Shown: positions 25,730 to 35,356, counted from the first letter of the stretch. The stretch is DNA of 64,000 nt from Burkholderia mayonis (GCF_001523745.2 NZ_CP013386.1:2418001-2482000), one strand, 5' to 3'. Program-made: numbers and translations. Notes: generated by a model not told the origin, from the letters alone.

Positions 25730-26989
25730 CTATGCCGATACAGCAACGGAGGTTCCCGGCGCGTGCATCGCGAACTCCCTGCTGTGTTCCGACAATCGTG
25801 GCTTGCACCTTGTCCCTAGCGGCAACGGGTTGTTGCTCGATGCGGCCAGCGCATCGATCTTACCGCGCCTGCGCCCTCGCCCTATCGGCTCGTCCTTGTG
25901 CGGCTGGCTCGTCCAGAACGTATGATCTTCATCACGCTTCACCGAGCGGATGTAGAAGTCCGGCTTCGTGATGTACGCCGCAACACGCGTCTCGAGGTTG
26001 TGCCGCGTTTGCTCGTCGTGATACCGCACCGAACCAATTCCCCGCAGCTTCCCGTAGGATTGACTGTTGCAGTTGAAGTAGTTGCCTCGGCCCGCGGTGA
26101 TGTTGCTCTTCCAGTGCTCCCCCAAGGCTCGTGCAAGGTCTACATCACCATGCAGTTTGTCGCCATTAACGAACACCAGCGCGTGGTAATGCAGCCCCAT
26201 GTCGACCCCATACTCTAGTTTGAGGGCGTCTCCTAAATACGCCCCCTTCAGGCGCTTGCAACGCTTCACGTAGCGTCGAAACGCGATTCGATGACGACGG
26301 GCCTCTGTGTAACTGATTGAAGCCCTATGCACCTTCATGTAGCTCAGATCCAGCCGAAGGATTAACAGGTGGTGATACCGAGCCTGTATCGCGCGGACGA
26401 GGGCGATCAATGACCGATAGTTCTCTGCTGCAGGACGCCAGTACCGCTTCAGCTGCTTGCGAAACACGTCACCGCGCCCTTCTTCTCGAATCTTCGCGAC
26501 AATATTGTTCAGTCCATCGACCACCGCCCTTCGCTCGTCATCGTTCAAGATCGACAAATTGCCGATACGGTTACGGAGATCGAACACGGTATACACGCCC
26601 GGCGTTGCGTCCGATTGCTCATCGCGATAGAGAATCTTCAAGAATAGGTCAACGTACGGATGCTGCTGTACGATCGGATATTCCAACAGGATACTTTCCA
26701 ACTCAATCTTCAAGCAATCCAAGAAGGTTTTTCCGGTCCCACTCGGTACCACCTCGACGCTTTCCGGAAGCCACGGCAATGCACTTTCCACGAACTTGAT
26801 CGAGAACAATGGTCTTCGCGAATCGATGACGTCTTTCATGCATTTAGCAATACGCGACACCTCTCGCGATACAGTACCCACTGCATCGTAATGTTCTTCT
26901 TTCCAACGATCTTTCGCGGAGTAGGTTGCAGCATTGAGCAACAGTTCTGCAGCCTCCACATCGCTGCGTCGCTCTATCAGCTTCGCCAT
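25730..26989 (-). CDS. YfjJ/YagK-type (inovirus Gp2 family) protein
   Basis: 419 residues from ATG 26989, which has AGAGGT 8 bases upstream. The C-terminal half (LRLDLSYMK, YGVDMGLHYHALVFVNGD, LGEHWKSNITAGRGNYFNC, then IGSVRYHD and AAYITKPDFYIR) matches the YagK/YfjJ C-terminal domain, shared with the inovirus Gp2 replication protein. HYHALVF resembles a HUH-type motif position, suggesting a link to rolling-circle-like replication; the enzymatic role is inference. In E. coli CP4-57 yfjJ lies next to yfjI, as related genes do here. GC is low for the window. Confidence 0.75.
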   Translation of the reverse strand: MAKLIERRSDVEAAELLLNAATYSAKDRWKEEHYDAVGTVSREVSRIAKCMKDVIDSRRPLFSIKFVESALPWLPESVEVVPSGTGKTFLDCLKIELESILLEYPIVQQHPYVDLFLKILYRDEQSDATPGVYTVFDLRNRIGNLSILNDDERRAVVDGLNNIVAKIREEGRGDVFRKQLKRYWRPAAENYRSLIALVRAIQARYHHLLILRLDLSYMKVHRASISYTEARRHRIAFRRYVKRCKRLKGAYLGDALKLEYGVDMGLHYHALVFVNGDKLHGDVDLARALGEHWKSNITAGRGNYFNCNSQSYGKLRGIGSVRYHDEQTRHNLETRVAAYITKPDFYIRSVKRDEDHTFWTSQPHKDEPIGRGRRRGKIDALAASSNNPLPLGTRCKPRLSEHSREFAMHAPGTSVAVSA

Positions 26990-27556
26990 CTGATTTACCT
27001 CTTGTGTTTTTTTACATTCTTCGACCAAGCAACGGAAGTAGACTGAACGACATCACTAGGCATCACGCTCTCGTATGTCATGCGGCATCATCACGATGCG
27101 TCATTCCCGATCATCATGGGAGCAATGAGATAGGCACTGTACCTTTGCCCTTCTCATGGGAATAGAGCTCCATTGCGGATAGCGTTGTTCACTACTATCT
27201 CGCCATTCTTTCGATACGGGACGCACCACACTTCTCGACACTTCTATACCTTGATACTTCTCTATGAGGTATAAGAAAAGAACCGGAATTGCTAGAGCAA
27301 TCTCACTCAGTCAACATCGAAGTTCTCGTACGAGATCACCTTCCGTACGCCGGATGTTCACATACATAGTGAAGTGGTCAACTTGGTGTTTTCGTCTTGT
27401 CTACAACAACGCGTCATTTCCGTTCGATCGAGTGCTTGTTTCGTTATCCGACTATTTATTGGCATCTCTGGTCAGATCTCAATCGATGACAACACCTCGT
27501 CAATGCGACGACATCGGCAATGTGTCGTTCGGTGAGCCGCTGTCGTCGCTCATCAC
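26990..27556. promoter_or_regulatory. AT-rich intergenic region with repeats
   Basis: About 570 bp. TATACCT at 27245-27251 is mirrored by AGGTATA at 27267-27273, and ACTTCT recurs at 27230, 27240 and 27256. A plus-strand open frame (27264-27752) is mostly antisense to the next gene and is not called. It could be the promoter or replication-control region of the Gp2-like gene. Confidence 0.35.
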
Positions 27557-27985
27557 CTATGCCGCTACCGTCGACGATCCGCCAGTGGCACTATCGTGCC
27601 GAACCGATATGATCGACTCCGGCACCTTCGAATTACAGCAAGGACACGTCGCGTACGCAACGCAGGCTTCTTTCCGAATCTTCGACATCAGTGTCTTGAG
27701 CGTTTGCGCGGTGATTTCGCAACCGTTCTCGTGTAGAACATCGGCAAGCTGATCGGGCGATGCCCCGGCTTTCCGCTTCGCATCAAGCAGGGGAAATAGC
27801 TCACGGACGATCTCGATTGTCGTGTACCTCTTCGGAGGTTCGTAGCTTTCCAGACTAGCCTTCAACGCATCGATGTTCAATTCACCAACTACCCTATTCT
27901 TACGGTTGTCCGGTGAACGTGCCAGCGCTTCCGACATTGAACTTTCAGTTTCGCTGACGATACCTGTTTTTGCGTTTGTATTCAT
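27557..27985 (-). CDS. Small regulatory-type protein with C-terminal Cys motif
   Basis: 142 residues from ATG 27985. The core YTTIEIVRELFPLLDAKRKA, then LADVLHENGCEITAQTLKTLMSKIRKE looks like a helix-turn-helix of the type used by small mobilisation or accessory proteins. The C-terminus carries CPCCNSK, a possible zinc knuckle. It lies between the two YfjJ-like genes in the same orientation. Role unknown; DNA binding is inferred. Confidence 0.6.
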   Translation of the reverse strand: MNTNAKTGIVSETESSMSEALARSPDNRKNRVVGELNIDALKASLESYEPPKRYTTIEIVRELFPLLDAKRKAGASPDQLADVLHENGCEITAQTLKTLMSKIRKEACVAYATCPCCNSKVPESIISVRHDSATGGSSTVAA

Positions 27986-28296
27986 TTTAGTTTCCAACAA
28001 GAATCGCCCGGGTGCCCCGCACGATAAACGGCCTGCACCCGAGGCATGGACTATTCATTGACGATACGGCTACGCCTCGTTGACGCAGCTACCACGTGAG
28101 CTAACCACCTTGCAGCGGCCGATGCGAACACCGTGCTTGGGACCGTTTCGTCACTCGGGCGGAAATGCAGAAAGCGGGCAAGGCCAATGAGACTCTCGGG
28201 AGGTCGTTGCCAGGTAAGGAAAAGAGCTAACTCTGATATGACCCAAGAGCTATCTCCGATATGCCCCATCGCTCGCCACCTTGCGAGCGAGAAGCC

Positions 28297-29505
28297 TTAT
28301 TCCGACTTCTTCAGTGTCTTGGTTCGTGCCTTGCCCTGGGGTACCGCAGGCGCCACCATCTGCGCGCGACCTGTGCCGAAGCGCTTAAAGCCCGACAACG
28401 GTTGCACGCACACATACCGGTCACGTCGAGCCAAGCGGCATAAAAAGCGCGTCAGCGCCTCTCGTTTTTCCGCATCATCGTGATTGATCTTGCTGATCAA
28501 GTCAGCATCCCCCGAAAATTTCCGCGATGTACTGCTCATGTTGCGGAACTGACCTCGACCGTCCGTGATCCCGTCAACCCAGTATTGGCCGATGTGTTCC
28601 CCCAACGCGCCACCTGCTGCTGCCAGCGAACCATCGAACAAAAACACAACACGCAGGTAGTACCCGGTATAGGAGCAATCAAGCCGCCATACATAACCCA
28701 CCATGTTCCCGAAGATTGACCGCTTCGAGCGCATGTTGCGAAAGAGACGATCACGGTCCCCAATCACCTCAGTCACGTCATGTTGCCTCAGCGCCTCCGG
28801 CAAGGCATCGACTGTATCTTCACGACGATACAGGCACGCCATGTCATCGGCCTCTTCTTTGGCTACCATTTCTGCGACTTCATGCAACCTCAACTCGTCG
28901 ACGCAAGATTTCTTGTAGAACAACTGCATTTCCACAGGAACGATCGAACTATTGCGGCTAAACAGCGCGCCAATATAGTTCAACACACTCTTCTCGTTTC
29001 CGTTACTAGCGTTTTCCCAATCGTTCATCTGGCTGACGATGCCGATACGAGCCCCCTCTTCGCGCAGAAACGCGATGAACTCCTCGAACACCTCTGCCTC
29101 TATACGGTCTTTATCGAAAGGAAGGTTTCGATTTCTTCGAAGACAGCGACGAATCTCGTGCGTCGCGAAGCAGTCGAAAAGCAGCCTCAACTGAGGCGAG
29201 AAATGAAAGCCGCGCGAGTACACACGAACCATTGCCCCCAAAAGGTCGAACCCCCTCGCGAGGGGGGACGACGCCACCGCCACTTTCCGGCCTTTGCGGG
29301 CTTGAATCTTGAAAGCCACGTCTTTTGTCCGGATCACTCCATCCATGAACCTCACCGCGAACACCAGCGCCCCTAAGTTTCGGCCAAGCAGAATTTCACT
29401 GCCGTGGTCACCCCACACGCTGTTAGCTGACCTGTTGACATCACGGGAATCATCAACCAGATCCTTGATCCGGCCTGCTTGAAACCAATCTTCTTTTGCT
29501 GCCAT
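28297..29505 (-). CDS. Second YfjJ/inovirus Gp2-like protein
   Basis: 402 residues from ATG 29505, with AGGTGA 8 bases upstream. The C-terminal third repeats the family pattern: LDCSYTGYYLRVVFLFDGS, GEHIGQYWVDGITDGRGQF, RNMSS, with RDRYVCVQPL near the end. It differs strongly from the 25730 gene, so this is not a recent duplication. The usual HxH position reads YYLRV, so a metal-binding histidine pair is not seen here. A perfect inverted repeat lies 64 bp upstream of the start codon. Confidence 0.65.
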   Translation of the reverse strand: MAAKEDWFQAGRIKDLVDDSRDVNRSANSVWGDHGSEILLGRNLGALVFAVRFMDGVIRTKDVAFKIQARKGRKVAVASSPLARGFDLLGAMVRVYSRGFHFSPQLRLLFDCFATHEIRRCLRRNRNLPFDKDRIEAEVFEEFIAFLREEGARIGIVSQMNDWENASNGNEKSVLNYIGALFSRNSSIVPVEMQLFYKKSCVDELRLHEVAEMVAKEEADDMACLYRREDTVDALPEALRQHDVTEVIGDRDRLFRNMRSKRSIFGNMVGYVWRLDCSYTGYYLRVVFLFDGSLAAAGGALGEHIGQYWVDGITDGRGQFRNMSSTSRKFSGDADLISKINHDDAEKREALTRFLCRLARRDRYVCVQPLSGFKRFGTGRAQMVAPAVPQGKARTKTLKKSE

Positions 29506-29568
29506 ATCGTTCACCTGTTATTTATTCGCTGCCATCCACATCCGTTATGGCACCCGTTATTAGTTACG

Positions 29569-29592
29569 CGTAGCCACCAGTTGGTGGCTACG
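29569..29592. promoter_or_regulatory. Perfect 11-bp inverted repeat upstream of Gp2-like gene
   Basis: CGTAGCCACCA at 29569-29579 and TGGTGGCTACG at 29582-29592 are exact reverse complements separated by 2 bp. The spacer is too short for an RNA hairpin loop, so a dimeric protein site is more likely. Confidence 0.55.
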
Positions 29593-29764
29593 AACATGCT
29601 TGCTTGGCGCGATCAATCGCACGGAAATTTTGTCGATATTTAGAATTTCTTACTTTGCAGTTCTATCTAATTTATTCACTATCCTCACCTCGACTACGAA
29701 CTGGCTCGCGTTACTTCCTACCTCACCCCTCTGGTACAAGGGGCAGGGACTGGGGCAGAGTCGA

Positions 29765-31090
29765 TCAGATCAACGTACGAAAAGACCAAGGATTCACAAA
29801 CGATTGCGTGTGAAAGTAGGCAGGATTAAGCTCAATCCATGCTGTCTTGCCCGGAGAGATTCGGGCATAGCCGGACGAACAAATCACCGTCAAGGCTCGC
29901 ACTGCTGCAGCCCTACTCAATCCCATGTCCGGTGCGTACGCAAGTAAATCGCAACGTTTGATGGTCAGTTGCCGAGTTCGGTACACAAACCCATGCAACC
30001 ATTGCACAAGGCAGTCGGCTTCTTCGAACTCCCGTGGCATAGTTGGCTTCGGCTGAAAACGGCGCTTGTAGTGCTCCGTGAACCACAAACCAATTGCCTC
30101 TGCTTGCTCCAACTCTTCTGCCGATACATCACCGGGAACATCCTCGAACACATGCATTCCGGCGGCCAACCGCGCGATGTTTTCGGTCTGACGAGCAGCG
30201 TGCTCCACAAGATCCTCCAGATCACCGCCACGTAGCCCACGCACTCGGTAGCCTTCGGCAATCTCTTTCAGGAGTCGAATAGCATCTGGCTGAAACTTAA
30301 CGAGCCCTCGCCGCGCTCGTCCACACATGATTTCGACCCACAGGTTAAGAAGACGTCGACAGTTTTCATCCCAGATGCGCGAATCAACTGGGACAAGATC
30401 GAGTGCGACCGGCTCGCCTGCGTATTCAGCGAACTGTGTGCGCGTCGCAAGCCCTAATGCTCGTAGGCGTTTTGCATGCCGCTCGTCGAACGCGATGCGT
30501 ACATGCGGCTGAGTCAACACAAGGCTCGTAAATCGCGGATCGTGAAGAATGTAGCGTCCCGTCGTCGCGCGATCGACGGAGAATGTCTGCCCGTCAAACA
30601 ACTGGACGCGCGTATTAGCGTCACGGGTCATCGAACCGGTTCGGGACGATGCAAATTCGTCGTCGATCTCATTCGCAACCGGATACTTCGAGACGCGCTT
30701 GACGATCGCCGGCATCGATGCGTTGTGGATCACGTGACTGTCGATGCAGATTTCTCCGTCGACCGCGTTCGCGAGTTGCTCACGCTGAAATTCGAACATT
30801 TCACCGAACGCCGCGTTTTTTGCCTCGGTCTTACCACAACCTGACACCGCGCTCAACATCGTGTTGATACCGAACGGACCGTCTCGACCGCGTGGTGAGG
30901 ACATATTCGCGACTGGATTCGCATATGCGATACCGGCATGCACGACGATCGGTCCAACGACGATTGACGGGATCCTAATCGTGTCGACGAGAGAATCGTA
31001 GAGGCTTCGCATTCTCGTTCCGAGAGCCTCAGTCGGAAAGCGCTCGGGGTTAATTGGCAGATGGAAGCCGCGGTTGTATCGCGCGCACAT
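29765..31090 (-). CDS. YfjI/DUF3987 family P-loop protein
   Basis: 441 residues. The N-terminal LSAVSGCGKTEAKNAAF (near residue 80) is a Walker A site; SKYPVANEIDDEF may supply the Walker B region. The layout and length match DUF3987 (YfjI of CP4-57), thought to act in replication of small mobile elements. Its ATG directly follows the TAA of the AlpA-like gene, so the two are translationally linked. The C-terminal part has a winged-helix look (LLAYAPDMGLSRAAAVRAL). Confidence 0.8.
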   Translation of the reverse strand: MCARYNRGFHLPINPERFPTEALGTRMRSLYDSLVDTIRIPSIVVGPIVVHAGIAYANPVANMSSPRGRDGPFGINTMLSAVSGCGKTEAKNAAFGEMFEFQREQLANAVDGEICIDSHVIHNASMPAIVKRVSKYPVANEIDDEFASSRTGSMTRDANTRVQLFDGQTFSVDRATTGRYILHDPRFTSLVLTQPHVRIAFDERHAKRLRALGLATRTQFAEYAGEPVALDLVPVDSRIWDENCRRLLNLWVEIMCGRARRGLVKFQPDAIRLLKEIAEGYRVRGLRGGDLEDLVEHAARQTENIARLAAGMHVFEDVPGDVSAEELEQAEAIGLWFTEHYKRRFQPKPTMPREFEEADCLVQWLHGFVYRTRQLTIKRCDLLAYAPDMGLSRAAAVRALTVICSSGYARISPGKTAWIELNPAYFHTQSFVNPWSFRTLI

Positions 31091-31429
31091 TTAAGCCCCC
31101 TCGATCAGTGCACGGACCAAGTCAGCCCTCCAATACAAACGCCGGTTAGCTGATTTTCGTGGCACGACGGATAAATAGCGGCCATAGTTGGAATACGCCT
31201 TGCGCAGCGTCTGAGGACGGAGGCCAAGGAAATCTGCAGCCTCTTCAGTCGTGAAGTATTCGCGCCCGTTCGAAGGGGGGAAAGTGTGGGCAGCGGTACC
31301 GCTCCCGGAATGGACAGATTCGACGTCGGCGGAACAGTTGCAGGCGTGGTTGAGAACCGGACACGGCAGCTCATTAATGGACTGGCGGCGATCAGGATTC
31401 GTCGCGGTCTTGATAGCGTTCTGATGCAT
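31091..31429 (-). CDS. AlpA-like helix-turn-helix regulator/excisionase
   Basis: 112 residues. The C-terminal 60 hold a MerR/excisionase-type helix-turn-helix (YFTTEEAADFLGLRPQTLRK, then NRRLYWRADLVRALIEGA), as in AlpA proteins that switch on excision in CP4-57-type elements. The N-terminal 55 residues are poorly ordered. The gene is first in the AlpA-YfjI-YfjJ order, with a GATC-rich inverted repeat 53 bp upstream. Confidence 0.8.
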   Translation of the reverse strand: MHQNAIKTATNPDRRQSINELPCPVLNHACNCSADVESVHSGSGTAAHTFPPSNGREYFTTEEAADFLGLRPQTLRKAYSNYGRYLSVVPRKSANRRLYWRADLVRALIEGA

Positions 31430-31481
31430 CTATCGCTCCTAGCAAAGTGAAACGTGGGGTTTCGCGTCGCATGAACCTGGA

Positions 31482-31511
31482 GATCCTGATCAACCTTCTT
31501 CGATCAGGATC
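31482..31511. promoter_or_regulatory. GATC-rich inverted repeat upstream of AlpA-like gene
   Basis: GATCCTGATC at 31482-31491 and GATCAGGATC at 31502-31511 are exact reverse complements with a 10-bp spacer. GATCAACCT also recurs directly. Five GATC sites fall in 40 bp. A likely operator or accessory recombination site. Confidence 0.55.
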
Positions 31512-31593
31512 AACCTAGATCAATACGAACAGCTTGGAGCCAACTTTAGCGAGATGCGGACAGACAGACAGCCTTACGTCGAGTTACGTCAGT

Positions 31594-31990
31594 TTATGTA
31601 TTTGTCTTGCGGATTACACGCATCCGGCTCTGCATGTCCTTGATCGTGAAAATTTGAATCTCGCCCTCATCATTCACCCATTTAACTTCCTGGCCATCGT
31701 CCGTAGCTGAGTGGAGCGGTCTCGGTGGCGGCTTCCTCTGCGCAAGCTCAACAAGCGCATGCAGCATGGAATGCGGACTATCACGGTCATGAGCAATTTG
31801 CCAAGCCATCGCGAGAGTCGCGGCTAGCGGGCCACGAAATTTTGGACGTCTCTCTGCACGAGATACCGCCGACGTGGGAATCTGAGCCGGAGCAGATTCC
31901 CGCACCTCGGAGAACGGAAGCGCCGCTACTAGGGTGTTGGGGATTTGTCGCGTCAACAGGAAATCAATTAGTTCGTCCGGATCGAACCCG
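31594..31990 (-). pseudogene. 3' part of a gene split by the IS21-family element
   Basis: The frame reads FDPDELIDFLLTRQIPNTLV at its 5' end and stops at 31594. Joining it to the minus-strand frame beyond the element, after removing one copy of the 5-bp target duplication, restores a continuous reading frame. The fragment encodes about 130 residues ending RMRVIRKTNT. No family recognised. A start inside the fragment (TTG 31956) is possible but unsupported. Confidence 0.8.
31986..31990. repeat. Target site duplication ACCCG, left copy
   Basis: ACCCG directly before the left end of the element; the same five bases follow the right end at 35357-35361. Five bp is usual for IS21-family transposition. 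Confidence 0.88.
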
Positions 31991-32040
31991 TGTTAGCGCC
32001 GGTGTAAAAGCGCCGTTAAACGACGGCACAAGGTTGAGCG
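31991..32040. repeat. IS21-family terminal inverted repeat, left
   Basis: Starts TGTTAGCGCC; matches the right end imperfectly over about 50 bp with blocks CGCCGGT, TAAACGACGGC and TTGAGCG conserved. Confidence 0.8.
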
Positions 32041-32053
32041 AAACAGTCAACGA

Positions 32054-32082
32054 CAAAGGGGCCACGCGGGCCCCTTTGTTTT
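32054..32082 (+). terminator. Terminator-like hairpin near the left IS end
   Basis: CAAAGGGGCC pairs perfectly with GGCCCCTTTG around ACGCG, followed by TTTT on the plus strand. It may block transcription entering from the left flank as well as end element transcripts. Confidence 0.65.
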
Positions 32083-32094
32083 GAATGTCGCCGA

Positions 32095-32310
32095 TCAGAA
32101 CGGCGGGTCGTGCTCGGTGAGCGGCAGTTCACGTTGCCGACGATCGCCACGAAGGACACGCTGCATGTCGGGCAGATAGCGTGCGCAGATGAGTTCGCGC
32201 AAGTCGTCGAGCAGTTCGAACACGGCGAGCGCCTGCTCGGGCGTCCAGTCGTCGGGCACGACGAAGTTCAAGCCGCGCGTGAGGCCTGAGGGCAATGGCA
32301 CGGCTGTCAT
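32095..32310 (-). CDS. Small IS21-associated protein
   Basis: 71 residues from ATG 32310 ([20 protein letters not shown], then WTPEQALAVFELLDDLREL). Its start overlaps the istB stop by 4 bp, so it is co-translated. Similar small passenger frames occur downstream of istB in some IS21 relatives. They have no known role in transposition. Confidence 0.7.
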   Translation of the reverse strand: MTAVPLPSGLTRGLNFVVPDDWTPEQALAVFELLDDLRELICARYLPDMQRVLRGDRRQRELPLTEHDPPF

Positions 32311-33080
32311 GATGACTCGCCTCCTTTGGCCGATTTGCTCGGGCCACGCTGCCGGGCGCGCTTGTCGGCCCGCTCGCGGGCTTCCTTCAGGCGGTACGAT
32401 TCGCCTTCGATCGAGATGACCTCGGCGAGATGCACAAGGCGATCGACGAGCGACACGACGCAGGCGGCGTTCGGGAACACTTCTGACCATTCTGCAAACG
32501 GTCGATTCGATGTCACGATGGTGCTGTTGTTCTGGTATCTCCGGCTGATCAACTCGAACAGCAGATCGGCGTGGCGATTCGAGTAGGAGAGATATCCGAC
32601 CTCATCGATCACAAGGACGTCGGGCGCAGCATAGCGACGCAAGCGCCGGCGCAGCGTTGAATCGCTATCGAGCGCAGCCAGTTCGCCCAGCATATTGCCG
32701 GCGGTGGTGAACAGCACCGTGTGCCCATGCACGAGCGCCTGATGCGCGACGTTCTTCGCCAGCGTCGACTTGCCCACGCCGTTGGGGCCGATGAGCACGA
32801 CGTTGGCGGCGTCCTTCATGAACCCGAGCGTCATCAGTTCTTCGATGGCACCGCGATCACACCGTGACGGCCAACCCCAGTCGAAGTCGCACAAGGCTTT
32901 GAAGCCGCCCAGATGTGATTCCTTGATGCGCCGCTCGAGCGAGCGACGGGCTCGCTCGTCTTCTTCCCACTGCACGAGCGGCGCGACCCACGGCTGCAGC
33001 GCAACCTCGGGCCAGTGGGCCAGCAGCCCGTGCAAACGCAATTCCTGCGCGCGTGTGCGCAATGATTCAAGCGAGCTCAT
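32307..33080 (-). CDS. istB: IS21-family transposition helper ATPase IstB
   Basis: 257 residues from ATG 33080, though the frame is open further upstream inside istA. Walker A is [17 protein letters not shown] and Walker [13 protein letters not shown]. The tail is basic ([18 protein letters not shown]). IstB is the AAA+ target-selection and transposase-stimulating partner of IstA. It overlaps the istA 3' end by 14 bp. Apparently intact. Confidence 0.93.
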   Translation of the reverse strand: MSSLESLRTRAQELRLHGLLAHWPEVALQPWVAPLVQWEEDERARRSLERRIKESHLGGFKALCDFDWGWPSRCDRGAIEELMTLGFMKDAANVVLIGPNGVGKSTLAKNVAHQALVHGHTVLFTTAGNMLGELAALDSDSTLRRRLRRYAAPDVLVIDEVGYLSYSNRHADLLFELISRRYQNNSTIVTSNRPFAEWSEVFPNAACVVSLVDRLVHLAEVISIEGESYRLKEARERADKRARQRGPSKSAKGGESS

Positions 33081-34566
33081 CCGTGCCTCCGGCAAGTTGA
33101 TCGTAGGTATCGAGCCGGTGGGGTTGGACCGGCGTGTCCTTCTGGCGTACGTGTGGCGGCAGACACACGGCAAGCGGTGGTGGCAGTTCAAGCGCTTCGC
33201 GGCGGCGCTCCAGCGCCAGGCGCACGGCGTTCGGGTGCGGCACGCCGCTTTGTAGCGCATCGCCGATCGCGGCCTGCAATTGCGCAGCGCCGTAGCGTTC
33301 GAGCAGCCGCAGCAGCGCCGCCGTGATGGTGCCCAGATTCGCATTGCGTTCAGCCGCGCGGCGCAGCAGATCCTGACTGGCGGGGGCAGCCTTGGCCAAG
33401 CGATCCATGCCGCGATGATGACGGGCCTCGCGTTTGACGCCGACCAGTGTCTCGATGTGAACGGGCTCTTCGATTTGCGCGCCGCGGTCGTAACTGCGAG
33501 CGTGGCGCGCAAGGATCTCGGCACCGTCCAGCACGCGTACCTGCTCGAGATCGGCCCGTACCGTGAGCGTGCGCCGCACGTGCGTGTGCGGGATCGAGTA
33601 GTCGTTCAGATCGAAGCGTACATAGGGCGTCTTGCCGACTTTGACGGCGAGCGTTTCCTCGACGGGATAGGGATTCTCCGGTAGCGCAAGCAGCGTAGGC
33701 TGCTCCTGGGCGAACGCCTGGCGCACACTGATCATGCGATCCTCCGGGCACGGGCGATCCGCCGCCTGCGTGCGGCACCAGTGTTCGGCTTGCGCATTCA
33801 GGTCATCCAGATCGGCGAACTGTCTGGCCGCGAAGAACGCGTCGCGGACGTGACGAATGGCGCGCTCCACGCGGCCCTTCTCGTTACCACGCGCGATGGC
33901 TACGGGTCTGGGTTCGAACCGATAGTGTGCGGCGAAGGCGAGCAGCGTCGGGTGGAAACGAATGGCGTCGCCCTGGCGTTCAAGGACGGCGCTCTTCAGG
34001 TTGTCGTAGAGGACGACCCTACCGAGGCCGCCCCAGCGCGTGAAGGCGCCGATATGGCCGCGCAGGAAGTTCTCCATACGCGCATCGAGGAAAAAGCGCA
34101 GATACAGTTCGCGCGAGTACGAGAGCACCATCACGAAGGCCATCAAGGGCCGGCGCGCACGGCCGATATGCAAGTGACCGAAGTGCCCCCAGTCGCATTG
34201 CATCTGTTCGCCGGGCAACGTGCGCAGCCGCAGGTACGCTTCGGCAGGCGGGCGTGGCCGGTGCAGAGAGATCAGATGTCGGAAGTGCGTGGGCCGGCCC
34301 TGATAGCCGCGCTCGCGCACCATGCCGTAAAGGCGGCTGGCGGTGAGCGTGGGATACTTCTCCAGCGTTTGGCGAATGAATGGCAGGTATGGCTCGATCA
34401 TCGAAGGCCGCGGCGCCGGTCCATGACGCGGCAGACCAGCTTGTGCGAGCACCCGTTTGACGGTGCCGCGATGCACGTGCAATTGCTGCGCGATCGTGCC
34501 GCAGCGCCACTTCTCGACGTGGTAGAGCCGCAGGATATGGGCTTCGAGTTCAGCGTCAATCGTCAC
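33067..34566 (-). CDS. istA: IS21-family transposase IstA
   Basis: 499 residues from GTG 34566 ([20 protein letters not shown]), chosen for GGAGG 8 bases upstream and agreement with usual IstA N-termini. Helix-turn-helix [19 protein letters not shown] is near residue 25. The DDE catalytic core has Asp in QCDWGHFG, Asp in [10 protein letters not shown] and Glu in [13 protein letters not shown]. No stop separates it from an upstream extension in the same frame. It appears functional. Confidence 0.92.
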   Translation of the reverse strand: MTIDAELEAHILRLYHVEKWRCGTIAQQLHVHRGTVKRVLAQAGLPRHGPAPRPSMIEPYLPFIRQTLEKYPTLTASRLYGMVRERGYQGRPTHFRHLISLHRPRPPAEAYLRLRTLPGEQMQCDWGHFGHLHIGRARRPLMAFVMVLSYSRELYLRFFLDARMENFLRGHIGAFTRWGGLGRVVLYDNLKSAVLERQGDAIRFHPTLLAFAAHYRFEPRPVAIARGNEKGRVERAIRHVRDAFFAARQFADLDDLNAQAEHWCRTQAADRPCPEDRMISVRQAFAQEQPTLLALPENPYPVEETLAVKVGKTPYVRFDLNDYSIPHTHVRRTLTVRADLEQVRVLDGAEILARHARSYDRGAQIEEPVHIETLVGVKREARHHRGMDRLAKAAPASQDLLRRAAERNANLGTITAALLRLLERYGAAQLQAAIGDALQSGVPHPNAVRLALERRREALELPPPLAVCLPPHVRQKDTPVQPHRLDTYDQLAGGTDELA

Positions 34567-34965
34567 CTTTAGAGCCTCCTCGAACGGGCCAAGGCGCACG
34601 AATGGCGAACAGGCGCAGCCGCATCGATGGCAATGCGTTGTCGCCGGCGCCGATGCCGCGACACGACTGTGAGTGACAGCGGCGCGCATCGAGTCCGCTG
34701 GCAGTAGAGCACTGGGCCCCGTCGCAGGTGAACCGTGATGCGTCACTTTATTGTGTCGCGCTCGATAACGACGGGCGCGCTGCGCATGGGCAAGACGCCC
34801 GCGGCGAGAACTCTGGTAACGCTGAGCCGCTTCGCGCAAGCTCGCGCGCCGGGCCGCTTGCGCACAGCCGCCGGCGCAATAGATCTGGCCTCGATCGCAG
34901 CGGCGGCAAATGAACACCTGCGCCCGGCAGCGGGCGCACAGGAAGAAGCGGCCCGTGGGCAGCAT
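34567..34965 (-). other. Cys-rich in-frame extension upstream of istA
   Basis: The frame starting at ATG 34965 encodes CARC, CRRC and a third Cys pair (YCAGGC), then a basic Arg-rich segment ([20 protein letters not shown]), and runs without a stop into istA. Related IS21 elements have a separate small frame of this type before istA. Here it could be translated as an IstA fusion of about 630 residues, or as overlapping products. The zinc-finger-like part might bind element DNA; this is inference. Confidence 0.6.
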
Positions 34966-35306
34966 CGGCGGTCCCCGTGGAACGCCGATGGCAGGTCGAT
35001 ATCGACAGGGTCCGCCCAGCCGTGGAATACTGCGGCTGCACGTGTCCCTGTGCTTGGCCCCGTGGCCCCGCACCTGTGTCCAGTGTGGCGCGACCCCGGG
35101 GTGAACTTGGCGGTTTGACCGGTGTCGCGCCGGTTGTTTCTTCGGCGGTGTGCCTTTCTACCGCAACCGATCCGCGCCGTCATCCCTCAACGCGCTTTGC
35201 GCGTCTGCACTCGCCCTACGGGCTCCCTCCGACGCGCAAAGCGTCAGGCATCCGCAGCGTCGCTACCCCGCAAACATCATCTTCCAAGCACGGCCACTTC
35301 AAACGC

Positions 35307-35356
35307 TCAATTCCAGAACGCCGTCGTTTAGTGTCGGATTTGGACCGGCGTTCACA
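35307..35356. repeat. IS21-family terminal inverted repeat, right
   Basis: Read inward it begins TGTGAACGCCGGT and shares TAAACGACGGC and TTGAGCG with the left end. Confidence 0.8.

Larger units (their letters stand above)
31991..35356 (-). mobile_element. Complete IS21-family insertion sequence, 3366 bp
   Basis: Ends begin TGTTAGCGCCGGTGTAAAAG on the left and, read inward from the right, TGTGAACGCCGGTCCAAATC. The similarity extends about 50 bp and includes a shared TAAACGACGGC and TTGAGCG. A 5-bp duplication, ACCCG, flanks the element. It carries istA and istB plus a small gene downstream of istB and a Cys-rich in-frame extension before istA. Intact ends and duplication suggest a fairly recent insertion, which split a host-element gene. 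Confidence 0.9.

Noticed and set aside
27264..27752. Plus-strand open frame of 162 codons
   Set aside because: The second half is antisense to the 142-residue HTH-like gene, and the first half lies in the AT-rich control region without a ribosome site.
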